Assembly: GCA_027016315.1 (NCBI GenBank)
Contig: JALWAP010000084.1
Coordinates: 1-36,813, forward strand
From: Anaerolineae bacterium
GTDB lineage: Bacteria > Chloroflexota > Anaerolineae > S016-19
Length of the DNA stretch: 36,813 nt
Direction: 5' to 3'
Made by a program: the position numbers and the translations under genes
Notes under the pieces: generated by a model
The model's input: only the letters and a program-made list of their open reading frames with translations
What the model was told of the DNA's origin: nothing
Databases searched by the model: none
Part shown: piece after piece, positions 1 through 8,869 of the stretch
Layout: each line of letters begins with the position of its first letter
Position numbering within the stretch: position 1 is the stretch's first letter

Positions 1-2043
1 GTCGCTGGCGGCAAGGTAAGCGGCGTTGACCAGGACGTTCCGGATGTTGCCGCCCGAAAGTTTGAATCGCCTCGCCAGCATCTCCAGGTCGATCTCCTCG
101 TCACGTGGAACTTTCGGTGGAAAAAGCATGCGCCAGATGCGCAGCCTCCCTTCTTCGTCAGGGAACGGGAAGTCCACGACGAAATGTAGCCGTCTTGTGA
201 AAGCCTCGTCCAGGTTCGCCCGGAGGTTCGTGGCGAGTATGGCGACGCCGTCGTACATCTCCATGCGCTGCAAAAGGTAGCTGATTTCGATGTTGGCGTA
301 GCGATCGTGGGAATCCCGAACCTCGGAGCGTTTGCCGAAGAGTGCATCAGCCTCGTCGAAGAAAAGGACGGCGTTGCTGGTCTGCGCTTCGGTGAAAATC
401 CGCTCGAGGTTCTTCTCCGTTTCGCCAACGTACTTGCTGACCACGGTGGAGAGGTCGATTTTGTACAGATCGAGCTTCAACTCGTTGGCGATGACTTCCG
501 CCGCCATGGTCTTACCGGTGCCGGAAGGCCCGGCGAAGAGCGCAGTCACCCCTGCGCTGGATGCCAGCTTCTTCCCTACCTCCCATTTCTCCAGCACGAT
601 AGGGCGCCCTCGGACCATGTTCACGATCTCCCGTAGCAGCGACATCTGATCATCTGGTAGGACGAGGTCGTCCCAGATGTAGCGTGGAGAAATCTTGCGT
701 GCCATGCCGGAGAGGAGTGGGTTGGAATGCACCCTGGCTGCCTCGAAAAGGTCGGATTCCTGAACTTCCGTGCCGCGCTGCGCCGCGATGTCCCTGGCGG
801 CTGCCACTGCATCTCGAATCTGGCCCGTCGTCAGTGCAAATTGCCCGGCCAGCGCCGAGACGTCGATCCGCTCGTCCCCCAGATACCGGCGCCAGATGGT
901 CGCTCGCTGGACGTACCCCGGCACAGGGAACTCGAACCAGATCAGGTTTCGATCGCGCTCCACGTCGCCGGGACGCCACGAAGACCTGCCGCCGAGGATT
1001 ATCAGTTCCGGGTACGAAAGGACCTCTCGGAGCAACTCAGGGGCGGGCGACCCATCGGCAAGGCACGCATCCCAGCCGTAGAGGAACGGGATCGCGCCGT
1101 TGAGGCGAGCGTCCCGCAGCGCCAGCCGAACCGCATCCAGTGGCGGGGTTCCCTTTTCCACTACCGCGCCGACGTCCACGGTCAGGATGACCCTGCCGCG
1201 GGCTTTCGCGGCGAAATGCGCGGCCGCCATCTGCGCAGTCCGGTCCGGACCGTGGAAAACGAGCACCGGCATGGGCGAGCTCGATGCTACCCTCTTGAGG
1301 GCGGCGGATACCTCGGTCGGGAGCATCCAGGGCGCCTCTTTGTCGCTGGGCAGGGAGAGCCTGGCACTGGAGCCGAGGGCGGCATGAGGGCGGTAGGTTC
1401 CCATGAGCCACAGGACGACGGTATCATCCACGCGAAGGGATCGCCTCAAAAGTGGCGGATGGCTGGAATCGCGCGGACTGACCGGCTCCACCAAGTGGTT
1501 TCTGAAAAGCGGAGCTTCCGGCGCGAACCTGGGGAGCAACGCCAGGCGATCGGAGCCGGGCGGCGAGAGCAGGCTGAGCACCAGGTTCACGGTTGGCAGC
1601 TTCTGCGTGACGTCGTCCTGCAGGTAGCCGTAGAGCTTTTCGTAGCGCAAATCGAGCGAAGGGGCCAGGCAGATCAGGAACGCGTCGAGGTCGAATCTGT
1701 CCAGCCCGAACACGTGCGCCAGGTGCAGCAACCGCAGCGGGACATTGCGCTGTTCGGCTTCTTCTATCAGAGATCGTGCGCGTTGGGATGCCCGGGCCAG
1801 CTCGTCGGCAAAAGATCGCTCCTCTTCCGCGCTTAGCGTTACGGTGTCCCCCCAGCTCCCGGCAAAAGGCCGTTCGAGCAAAGCGTTGGCTTCCTGGTCG
1901 GAGACGTACAGGCCGCGGAAAGCATCGCTTTGATCCTGCCCCGCCGCCTGCCACCGACGGACGGCGCGTCTGAGCAGAACGTCGATGCGGGCCAGCTCTG
2001 CCTGAATGTGTCGAAGGTTCAGGTCTGACTTGGTGGAGTTCAT
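1..2043 (-). CDS. AAA+ ATPase with N-terminal winged-helix-variant region, eCIS (Afp15-like) type; 3' end truncated by the window edge
   Basis: Hand translation from ATG at 2043 (SD GGAGG just upstream) stays open for 681 codons to base 1: MNSTKSDLNLRHIQAELARIDVLLRR...LLHLAHVFGLDRFDLDAFLICLAPSLDLRYEKLYGYLQDDVTQKLPTVNLVLSLL...; Walker A LFAGPSGTGKTMAAEVIANEL; Walker B AVLFFDEADALFGKRSEV; ATNLRANLDEAFTRRLHFVVDFPFP. Absent from the ORF track because it has no stop inside the window. Confidence 0.9.
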   Translation of the reverse strand, partial: MNSTKSDLNLRHIQAELARIDVLLRRAVRRWQAAGQDQSDAFRGLYVSDQEANALLERPFAGSWGDTVTLSAEEERSFADELARASQRARSLIEEAEQRNVPLRLLHLAHVFGLDRFDLDAFLICLAPSLDLRYEKLYGYLQDDVTQKLPTVNLVLSLLSPPGSDRLALLPRFAPEAPLFRNHLVEPVSPRDSSHPPLLRRSLRVDDTVVLWLMGTYRPHAALGSSARLSLPSDKEAPWMLPTEVSAALKRVASSSPMPVLVFHGPDRTAQMAAAHFAAKARGRVILTVDVGAVVEKGTPPLDAVRLALRDARLNGAIPFLYGWDACLADGSPAPELLREVLSYPELIILGGRSSWRPGDVERDRNLIWFEFPVPGYVQRATIWRRYLGDERIDVSALAGQFALTTGQIRDAVAAARDIAAQRGTEVQESDLFEAARVHSNPLLSGMARKISPRYIWDDLVLPDDQMSLLREIVNMVRGRPIVLEKWEVGKKLASSAGVTALFAGPSGTGKTMAAEVIANELKLDLYKIDLSTVVSKYVGETEKNLERIFTEAQTSNAVLFFDEADALFGKRSEVRDSHDRYANIEISYLLQRMEMYDGVAILATNLRANLDEAFTRRLHFVVDFPFPDEEGRLRIWRMLFPPKVPRDEEIDLEMLARRFKLSGGNIRNVLVNAAYLAASD

Positions 2044-2560
2044 GGGCCCACCTCCTTGAAACAAAGACCTGAGGGCAACGAAGTGGAAAACGTGAGCAGA
2101 GGCCAAATCTTGGGGGGATCGAAGATCGTGCGCTCTCTAAACTGTTCGAAAACGGACGGGGTTGGCGGCGAGCTGTCCGATCGCTTCAGTTCACAGCCGA
2201 GGCGCTGCTTCCAGGACTCCATCTGTGGCCAGAGAAATTCCTTCGGGAAAAGGTGAAGACACACAGATGGACGTCCTCCCAGAGGTGCAGCAAAGCTACG
2301 GCCAGCGCCACCAAATCCGTGCCTGCCTGATCGTGGATGCAAAGCGTACGAACTGATTGTCACCTTCGTCCAAGGCACACTTGCTCTCGGCAGCGAACCT
2401 TCGGGCGAAGGAACTTCAGAACCGAAATTCACTTCACAACCCCTTCCGTACCTGCATTGAGCCTCTGGCTCTGTGACAACACTGTCGGCATGGAAGGCAA
2501 TCTGTAAAAGGGCTACAGAGAACCGAGCCTACATTGTTGGGAGCCCATCAACCATTTTCA

Positions 2561-2590
2561 ATGATACCAAATAAACTCTCTTCTTGTCAA
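2561..2590 (-). promoter_or_regulatory. Candidate sigma70-type promoter for the AAA ATPase gene (TTGACA-N18-TATCAT)
   Basis: Reverse complement reads TTGACA AGAAGAGAGTTTATTTGG TATCAT; predicts a leader of about 500 nt. Confidence 0.55.
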
Positions 2591-2757
2591 ACTTCGCATT
2601 TTTGATAATCGCTATACGAGTCAAATCAGCGTGCAAAAACTCCTTCAGCCCGGTTCAAGGGAACACGGCACACTTTAGGCTTATCCGTTACAGTGCCACG
2701 GTTTGATGTGAAGCTTCTTGGCTCGTGTGTGGAAGCTCCTGGATCGTCAGAGAGCTT

Positions 2758-3858
2758 TCACCAGTGGATCACGACGAGCGTCCCTTTCGGCGCCCAGTTG
2801 TAGAGCCAGTGTGCATCGGGTATCGTCATGTTTATGCACCCGTGGCTCATGGGATGCCCAAAGTTGTGGTGCCAGTAGGTTCCGTGAATTGCGTAACCGT
2901 CGTAGAAATACATCACCCACGGTACATTGGGCAAATTGTACCCCGGTCCTACCATTCGCTGAGATCGAAGTTTCAGGTAAATCCTGAACCTGCCGATCAC
3001 CGTTGGGTGCGACGGAACGCCGGAGCTGATTAGGACGGAGAGCACCGGTTTGTTGCCTTCGTAAGCGATAAGCCGCTGGTGCGAAAGGCTGATGTCTATC
3101 CACTTGGTAGCCGAGGAAGGCGATGGGGTAGGCGTCGGAGGGCGCGGGGTGGCCGTGGCAGACGGAGTATGCGTAGGCGCAGGAGTCGCCGTAACGTGAG
3201 GAGTCTGCGTTGGCGCAGGAGTATTAGTTGGGTGAGGAGTAGGGGTCGGCGTTGGGGTTCCCCAAACCGGAACTTTCAGCAACTGTCCCACGAAAATAAG
3301 ATTCGGAGAGGCCAGGTGGTTGAGGCTCACCAGCTTCCAGATGCTCGTGTGGTAGCGTGCTGCTATCAGGTAGAGGGTGTCGCCCCGTTTGACCCGATAG
3401 GTGCCGATGGCCGGTTTAGCGCCGTTGTGCCCGTTTCCGGGTATCAGCAGAACCTGCCCCACCCAGAGGAGGTTTGGGTTCCTTATACCGTTCAGTTGGA
3501 TCAGATCATAGACGGAGACGTTGAACTTCGCGGCTATGGTGGTCAGCGTGTCTCCAAAGTGGACGACGTATTTCTGCCCTGCGGAAGGTTTGGGTGTGCT
3601 GCCAGGAATGACCAGACGTTGACCGGCGTAGATGAAGTTCGGGTTCCGAAGGTGGTTTGCCCGGATGAGAGCGGTTACCGTGACCCCGTACTTCGCGGCA
3701 ATGCTGCTCAGCGTCTCCCCCCACCGGACCACGTGTACGGTTCCGGAAAATGTGTTGGCAGCAGAAGCACCGGCTGGCACACCAGAGACCGTTAATGAGA
3801 TCAAGAGCAACGCCAGCAGGGCGATGTACTTTGCTTTACCAAACTGGTTCTTCTTCAT
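2758..3858 (-). CDS. Secreted L,D-transpeptidase (YkuD) with three LysM domains and a Thr/Pro-rich linker
   Basis: Signal-like N-terminus MKKNQFGKAKYIALLALLLISLTVSGVPAGASA; three LysM repeats (VVRWGETLSSIAAKYGV, VVHFGDTLTTIAAKFNV, VKRGDTLYLIAARYHT); catalytic HGTYWHHNFGHPMSHGCINM. Start moved inward from 3963 to 3858 because of SD AAGGAGAGTACC-ATG. Confidence 0.95.
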   Translation of the reverse strand: MKKNQFGKAKYIALLALLLISLTVSGVPAGASAANTFSGTVHVVRWGETLSSIAAKYGVTVTALIRANHLRNPNFIYAGQRLVIPGSTPKPSAGQKYVVHFGDTLTTIAAKFNVSVYDLIQLNGIRNPNLLWVGQVLLIPGNGHNGAKPAIGTYRVKRGDTLYLIAARYHTSIWKLVSLNHLASPNLIFVGQLLKVPVWGTPTPTPTPHPTNTPAPTQTPHVTATPAPTHTPSATATPRPPTPTPSPSSATKWIDISLSHQRLIAYEGNKPVLSVLISSGVPSHPTVIGRFRIYLKLRSQRMVGPGYNLPNVPWVMYFYDGYAIHGTYWHHNFGHPMSHGCINMTIPDAHWLYNWAPKGTLVVIHW

Positions 3859-3970
3859 GGTACTCTCCTTGAAAAGCTGCTGAAAGTTCCGCTTTAGAAC
3901 GTCGCAAAACACAATCCCCTTCCCCAACGGAACCAAAGACTTGCTTCGGTTATCCCATTCCACGACTCAC

Positions 3971-3999
3971 ATTATAGCATCACTTTTCGAGGGAGACAA
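3971..3999 (-). promoter_or_regulatory. Candidate promoter TTGTCT-N17-TATAAT for the L,D-transpeptidase
   Basis: Consensus -10 and a near-consensus -35 at 17-bp spacing, about 105 nt upstream of the start. Confidence 0.6.
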
Positions 4000-4162
4000 A
4001 ATCCAGCGACTACCAGACTTTGCAAATACACGTTAGCCGTCCCACGCGGCCATATCTGAGCCGAAATGAATAAATACATCAACTCATTTTAACAAGCTGA
4101 AGGGCGATGAATCCGTTTCTGTCCACACACGTTCCTGAATACCTCCAGGTTAACACCAAAGC

Positions 4163-4192
4163 TTACTCTATAAGAAGCGTCTGTGGTAAAAT
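4163..4192 (+). promoter_or_regulatory. Candidate promoter TTACTC-N18-TAAAAT upstream of the DUF2723 gene
   Basis: Hexamer match and spacing only. Confidence 0.35.
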
Positions 4193-4274
4193 GTGGATTC
4201 AAGGCCGGAGGTGGTCCAAGCCCGGCCACGAAAGCCGGTTTTGACGACAATGGCGGCAATCGGATAATCTTCGC

Positions 4275-7091
4275 ATGGCTAAAATCCATAAACTATCGAT
4301 CCGTGAGATGGCGTCAGGGTTGCGTCGTTTGGGGTCTACCCCGACCGGCACGGCTATTGCCATGGGCTCGATAGCCTTTCTCCTGTACCTCCGCACCCTT
4401 GCTCCGGACGTTTTCGTCTCCGATTTCGCCGAGTTCCAGTACCTTCCATATCGGCTTGGGCTCGCCCACCCAAACGGATTCCCTTTTTACATGCTCCTTG
4501 GATGGGTGTGGTCTCATGTGATTCCTCACGGGAATGTGGCATGGCGCATGAACCTGCTTTCGGCCGTTGGAGGGGCGCTGGCAGTGGGGGCTACCGCCGG
4601 GTTCGCACACGATCTCGGCCGGAACAGGTGGGTCGGTGTGTTCTCCGGAGGTCTGGTCGCGCTGACCCCCACTTTCTGGGGCTACAGTCTGGTCGCGGAG
4701 CGTTACACGCTGAACCTCTTCCTCCTGGTGTGCTCGTTGTGGCTCGTGCGACGGGCTGGAGATCCTTTGGAGAAGCAGCGTTCCAGGCTGCTGGTTCTCG
4801 CGGCTTTCATGCTTGGGTCGGGGTTCGCCACGCATCCCAGCGATACGCTGTTCGTGCCATTCTGGGCAGTGTACGCACTCCTGAAAGTGAAAGGCCTGTA
4901 TCGAAGGCCGAAGCTGTGGGTGATCATGGCCGCTGCCTGGGCCTTGCCGCTTTTGTTCTTCCTCTACGTGCCGTGGAGATGGAGCCATTACTCCGCCTAC
5001 CAGCTCGTGCCTGGAATCGGGAGGTCGGAAGCCGTGTACCGGGGGCTGGTTCACGTCTGGTACACGCCCGGGACGAGCTGGCAGAAAGTTCGGGATTACG
5101 TTTTGGGGCTGAGGGGAGCTGCATTCGGTTTCGCCGAGGGCGGTTGGCGATACGCTTTGAAAAACTTGAAATGGCTGAGTCCATCGTGGCAGAACGAAAT
5201 TCCCATCGCGCTGGCGATTGTCGGTTTTCTCGGGCTCGCGCGCCTGGTTTTCTACGACGTCTCTCTGGCGAGCCTGATGGTAGGGTTTGCCGTTTTCCTC
5301 ACTTTGATGGTGGCGTACATCCGGCAGGGGAAGAACGATGCTTACCTCTTGCCTGCTTTCTGGGTCGTGTTGTTCTCTGCCGGTTTTTCCATCGATTGGC
5401 TCGTTGCGCTGCCGAAAACGAAGCGCCTGGAGCGGGTCGAGAGATACGTTTCTGCGTTCCTCGTGATCGCGTCTCTGCTTTACATTGCCGCTTCACGGTA
5501 CGCGGCGAGGGACATGAGCCGACGCTCGGACATCCGACGGTGGTGGCTGGAAACCCTTGACGTGCCTATGGAGAAGGACGCGGCCTTGCTTGGGCACTGG
5601 AGCGATCTGACTGCATTCTGGTATCTGCAGGAAATCGACGATGTGCGCCCGGGGGTGCTTGGACTCTTTCCGCCGGACGAGAGGGACGTGATTGATCCGT
5701 GGGTGAAAGCAGGCAGGCCGCTTTATCTGGCTGCTCCAACCCACGGTTGGGCCAGGAACCTTGGACGGGACTACAGATTGGTCCCGTGGGGAAGGCTAGT
5801 GCGCATCCTGCCCAAAGACACTCGCTTCGAACTCCCATTTTCCGATGGCCGGCGGCATCGGACGAACGGCCTTTCCCTGGCGGTGGTCGAGTATCCCAGG
5901 AAGATACTGCCGGAAACCCCTCGGTCTATCGTGGTCAGGTGGAAGGCGGAAAGAGACCTGCCAAAAGATCTGTTCCTCGGGCTCCGGCTCGAGCCGCCGC
6001 ATGGAGAGTACATCGGGGTCAACGCTCCTTTGGTGATAGCGTGGTTGCCGGGGCAGGTGGTGCGCGCCGGAACAGAGGGGTTCTCCATCGTTCCGGTGAG
6101 GCTGCCCATTGGGGCTCCGCCGGGCAATTACCGCGCAACCCTCGGAATCTTTCACCTTCACGGAAGTTACGTAAAATCGTTTTCCGACCTCGTGATCCCT
6201 GTGGGCGAAGTGGAAGTCCTGCCCACAAAGGAGTTTCACAGAAGCCTCTTGAGTGCAGGGGAGACATCCCCGCTCGTCAAACCGAGGGTCGGTGGGCTAA
6301 CGCTCCTTGCCTACAAACTGTCTCGCCAGACTGTGCGCCCTGGGGACCCCGTGCAGATACAGTTCGTGTGGCGGGTGAACCGGAAACTCGACAAAAGAAT
6401 GGAAGTGCGGATCAGATTCTGGGGGTGGAGCGGTGGGAAGCTCACTCCGCCGGTGCCGCTGTTCCAGGGAGTAAGCCTGGACGACCTTGTTCCAGGAACC
6501 GTGGTACGGACTGTTCACGTCTTCAGGGCCCCGAAAGGCCTTGGCGACCGCACGTTCCTCGCGGAAGTGAGGATCTACGGGAATGGGAAGCGCATTCACT
6601 GGCTTCCGCTCGACCGGATGCTCCTCGGGATTGTGCACGTCAAGGACAGGCCGCACGTCTGGGCGCTAAAGGCCCAGCACGAACCGGTGCACGCCGCGTT
6701 CGACCATCTAGCCGACTTGGAAGGGTACGAGGCGCCGGAGTCGATCGAGACCGGAAATGATGTTCGGGTGCGGCTTTACTGGCACGTGACAGGTGAGACC
6801 GAAAAGTCGTACAAGGTGTTCGTACACCTGCTGGACAAGCGAGGGCGAATAGTTGCTCAGCACGACTCTCCACCAGCCAACGGCAGACTTCCGACCGACA
6901 TCTGGATCAAGGGGGAGTATGTGGAGGACGAACATGTGTTTCGTATCCCTCCCGATCTGCCTCCGGGCGCTTACATGCTGACGGTTGGACTGTACGATCC
7001 GTCTACCGGAGCCCGTCTGCCCGTTTCTTCCGAACTGCCGTCTAAGGGTAACGCCCTCGAGCTTACCACGATACACGTGGAGAGGCGGTGA
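4275..7091 (+). CDS. DUF2723-family multi-TM GT-C glycosyltransferase-like protein (TMEM260-related) with a large C-terminal region
   Basis: 938 aa; N-terminal motif DVFVSDFAEFQYLPYRLGLAHPNGFPFYMLLGWVWSH corresponds to the DUF2723 signature D(S)GEFQ...AHPTGYPL; multiple hydrophobic segments, then a likely extracytoplasmic beta-rich C-terminus. Confidence 0.85.
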   Translation: MAKIHKLSIREMASGLRRLGSTPTGTAIAMGSIAFLLYLRTLAPDVFVSDFAEFQYLPYRLGLAHPNGFPFYMLLGWVWSHVIPHGNVAWRMNLLSAVGGALAVGATAGFAHDLGRNRWVGVFSGGLVALTPTFWGYSLVAERYTLNLFLLVCSLWLVRRAGDPLEKQRSRLLVLAAFMLGSGFATHPSDTLFVPFWAVYALLKVKGLYRRPKLWVIMAAAWALPLLFFLYVPWRWSHYSAYQLVPGIGRSEAVYRGLVHVWYTPGTSWQKVRDYVLGLRGAAFGFAEGGWRYALKNLKWLSPSWQNEIPIALAIVGFLGLARLVFYDVSLASLMVGFAVFLTLMVAYIRQGKNDAYLLPAFWVVLFSAGFSIDWLVALPKTKRLERVERYVSAFLVIASLLYIAASRYAARDMSRRSDIRRWWLETLDVPMEKDAALLGHWSDLTAFWYLQEIDDVRPGVLGLFPPDERDVIDPWVKAGRPLYLAAPTHGWARNLGRDYRLVPWGRLVRILPKDTRFELPFSDGRRHRTNGLSLAVVEYPRKILPETPRSIVVRWKAERDLPKDLFLGLRLEPPHGEYIGVNAPLVIAWLPGQVVRAGTEGFSIVPVRLPIGAPPGNYRATLGIFHLHGSYVKSFSDLVIPVGEVEVLPTKEFHRSLLSAGETSPLVKPRVGGLTLLAYKLSRQTVRPGDPVQIQFVWRVNRKLDKRMEVRIRFWGWSGGKLTPPVPLFQGVSLDDLVPGTVVRTVHVFRAPKGLGDRTFLAEVRIYGNGKRIHWLPLDRMLLGIVHVKDRPHVWALKAQHEPVHAAFDHLADLEGYEAPESIETGNDVRVRLYWHVTGETEKSYKVFVHLLDKRGRIVAQHDSPPANGRLPTDIWIKGEYVEDEHVFRIPPDLPPGAYMLTVGLYDPSTGARLPVSSELPSKGNALELTTIHVERR

Positions 7092-7131
7092 TGGCAGGCT
7101 TTGGCACCTGTTAGCCTGAACGGGTGGAAGC

Positions 7132-7809
7132 TTATTTCTTCACCACGAGCCTGTAATGTGGCACGATGCCGACGTATTTCGGAGGCCAGTAGGAAAGCAG
7201 CGCCTTCCCGATTATGTACCTATCCTGCAGGGGGCCCCATTCGTGCGAGTCGCTGGAGAATGGCCGATTGTCCCCCAGGACGTAGTATTCGTGCGGCCCT
7301 AATTTCACCGGCCCGGCATTGTAATGGGCATGGTGGTATCGGAAGTTCTCCACCAGCCGATGTCCGTTGATGTACACCACGCCATTCCTGATGCTCACGG
7401 TCTCGCCCGGAAGGCCTATCACCCGTTTTATGTAGTCACGGCGAGGATTGTAAGGGTACCTGAAGACGATCACATCGCCACGCTGGGGCTTCCATTTGCA
7501 AACGTGGCGATCCACATGCCACGAAGCCAGTGCCCTTCCCTGCCAGGAGATATCGAGGTCGACGTAAAGGCCAGGACAGTACGCCCACCGGTTCACCATC
7601 AGATACTGGCCGTTGTGAAAATTCGGCTCCATGCTCTCCCCTTCTATCCGGAAGTTCTGGACGACCGACCGGATGGCAAGGAAGAGAATCGCGCTCAGCA
7701 GTATGACCTCGAGCACTTCGAACAGGAAGGAGAAAAAGCTCTCCCCAGAATCGTTCCCGAAAAGGCCCGGTTTTCGGCGTTTGTATGTGGGATCCGAAGC
7801 GTTTTCCAT
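7132..7809 (-). CDS. lepB: Signal peptidase I
   Basis: N-terminal TM; EGESMEPNFHNGQYLMVNRW (catalytic Ser), RRDYIKRVIGLPGETVSI (catalytic Lys), YVLGDNRPFSSDSHEWGPL. Start chosen at 7809 (SD GGGGG) rather than 7821. Confidence 0.95.
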   Translation of the reverse strand: MENASDPTYKRRKPGLFGNDSGESFFSFLFEVLEVILLSAILFLAIRSVVQNFRIEGESMEPNFHNGQYLMVNRWAYCPGLYVDLDISWQGRALASWHVDRHVCKWKPQRGDVIVFRYPYNPRRDYIKRVIGLPGETVSIRNGVVYINGHRLVENFRYHHAHYNAGPVKLGPHEYYVLGDNRPFSSDSHEWGPLQDRYIIGKALLSYWPPKYVGIVPHYRLVVKK

Positions 7810-7836
7810 GTTTACCCCCATTCGATGGGATTGCTG

Positions 7837-8787
7837 TCAAACGGCGTGGCACAACTGCAGGAAAGCACCCGGCTCGGGTTCGGGGTGCAGCATCGGGTAT
7901 TCGAGGAACCCGCAGACCCTGAACCCGGCCTTGAGGTACACCACTATGCCTGGGTTCGTGGCGCCAGCCTCGGCTCGCACGAGCGCAACGGACTTGTCCC
8001 TGGCCCATCCCATCGCCTCCCGGAGCAACCTGGAACCAATCCCCCACCTGCGGTAGTTTGGCTTGACGAAGAGCTTGGTGATCAACGCCGAATCGATGTG
8101 CTCTTCCAGCCGGATGCCGCACACGCCCACCACAGAGCCCTGATCCATTGCAACAAGCAGTTCCGATCCGCTCAAGGTAGCAAGCGATACGAAGTCGCAG
8201 TCCTTTCCTTCGTACCTTTTGTACAGTTCCTCGGCCTCCCTCGCCTCGGCTTCCGTGGCAGGCTTGTAAACCATCATGCGCGCCCGGAGCCATTCTCGGA
8301 GCGCCATCTTGCTCGTCTCGAAAGCGATTTTGTCCATCGGGAGCTCGTGCGGCGCAAACAGCCTCACGTCCTGGGCATCGTCTCCGGCCCTTAGCTCACC
8401 GCCGATTTTCTTGGCGGAATAGAGGATCAGCACTCCGTGTTGTTCGCCGGGGGATCCAAAGGAATAGACTCCAAGCAGGTCTTCCACTTTCACTTCGAGC
8501 CCGATCTCCTCCCGTGTTTCCCTGGCCGCGGCGTCCTCCGCCGTTTCGTCCGCCTCCACGTAGCCAGAAGGCAACGCCCAGAGCCCTTTGCCTGGCTCCA
8601 CGCCACGCTTGACCAGCGCCACTTTGCCATCGACCTCCACCAGTGCCCCGGCTGCCACCACGGGGTTCAGGTAGAAGACGTACCCGCACTTGGGGCACAC
8701 GTATCTGATTTTATCGCCTACCAGCTTCTTTTCGAGCTTTGCTCCACATCTCGGACAATATTTCGGTTCTTCCAACGGACTCTCCAA
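7837..8787 (-). CDS. Zinc-ribbon/Nudix hydrolase fused to a GNAT acetyltransferase
   Basis: YCPRCGAKLEKKLVGDKIRYVCPKCGYVFYLNP; Nudix box GYVEADETAEDAAARETREEIGLEV; C-terminal GNAT motif ITKLFVKPNYRRWGIGSRLLREAMGWA...YLKAGFRVCGFLEYPM. Confidence 0.9.
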   Translation of the reverse strand: MESPLEEPKYCPRCGAKLEKKLVGDKIRYVCPKCGYVFYLNPVVAAGALVEVDGKVALVKRGVEPGKGLWALPSGYVEADETAEDAAARETREEIGLEVKVEDLLGVYSFGSPGEQHGVLILYSAKKIGGELRAGDDAQDVRLFAPHELPMDKIAFETSKMALREWLRARMMVYKPATEAEAREAEELYKRYEGKDCDFVSLATLSGSELLVAMDQGSVVGVCGIRLEEHIDSALITKLFVKPNYRRWGIGSRLLREAMGWARDKSVALVRAEAGATNPGIVVYLKAGFRVCGFLEYPMLHPEPEPGAFLQLCHAV

Positions 8788-8869
8788 TACGACAAATTCC
8801 CGGCTTCACGTCGGCTTTTACGCAGTTTAGCACCCTTTGGCTCGAAACGTGAAATAGGCAAAGGTGGAA

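Noticed and set aside
727-1836. 369-aa plus-strand ORF and other ORFs at 26-1973
   Set aside because: Antisense/shadow frames of the continuous 681-codon AAA ATPase on the minus strand.
2040-2432. 130-codon minus-strand ORF upstream of the AAA ATPase
   Set aside because: Plausible SD, but the Pro/Ser/Phe-rich composition lacks any recognisable motif; kept only as part of the leader finding.
3105-3264. GT-rich repetitive stretch considered as a tandem DNA repeat
   Set aside because: Explained by the Thr/Pro-rich linker codons of the L,D-transpeptidase.
4502-6760. Alternative-frame plus-strand ORFs of 352 and 353 aa inside the DUF2723 gene
   Set aside because: Out-of-frame overlaps with typical GC-rich shadow composition.
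7092-7131. CAGGCT...AGCCTG inverted repeat between convergent genes
   Set aside because: Only a 6-bp stem with a 12-nt loop and no T-run; too weak to call a terminator.
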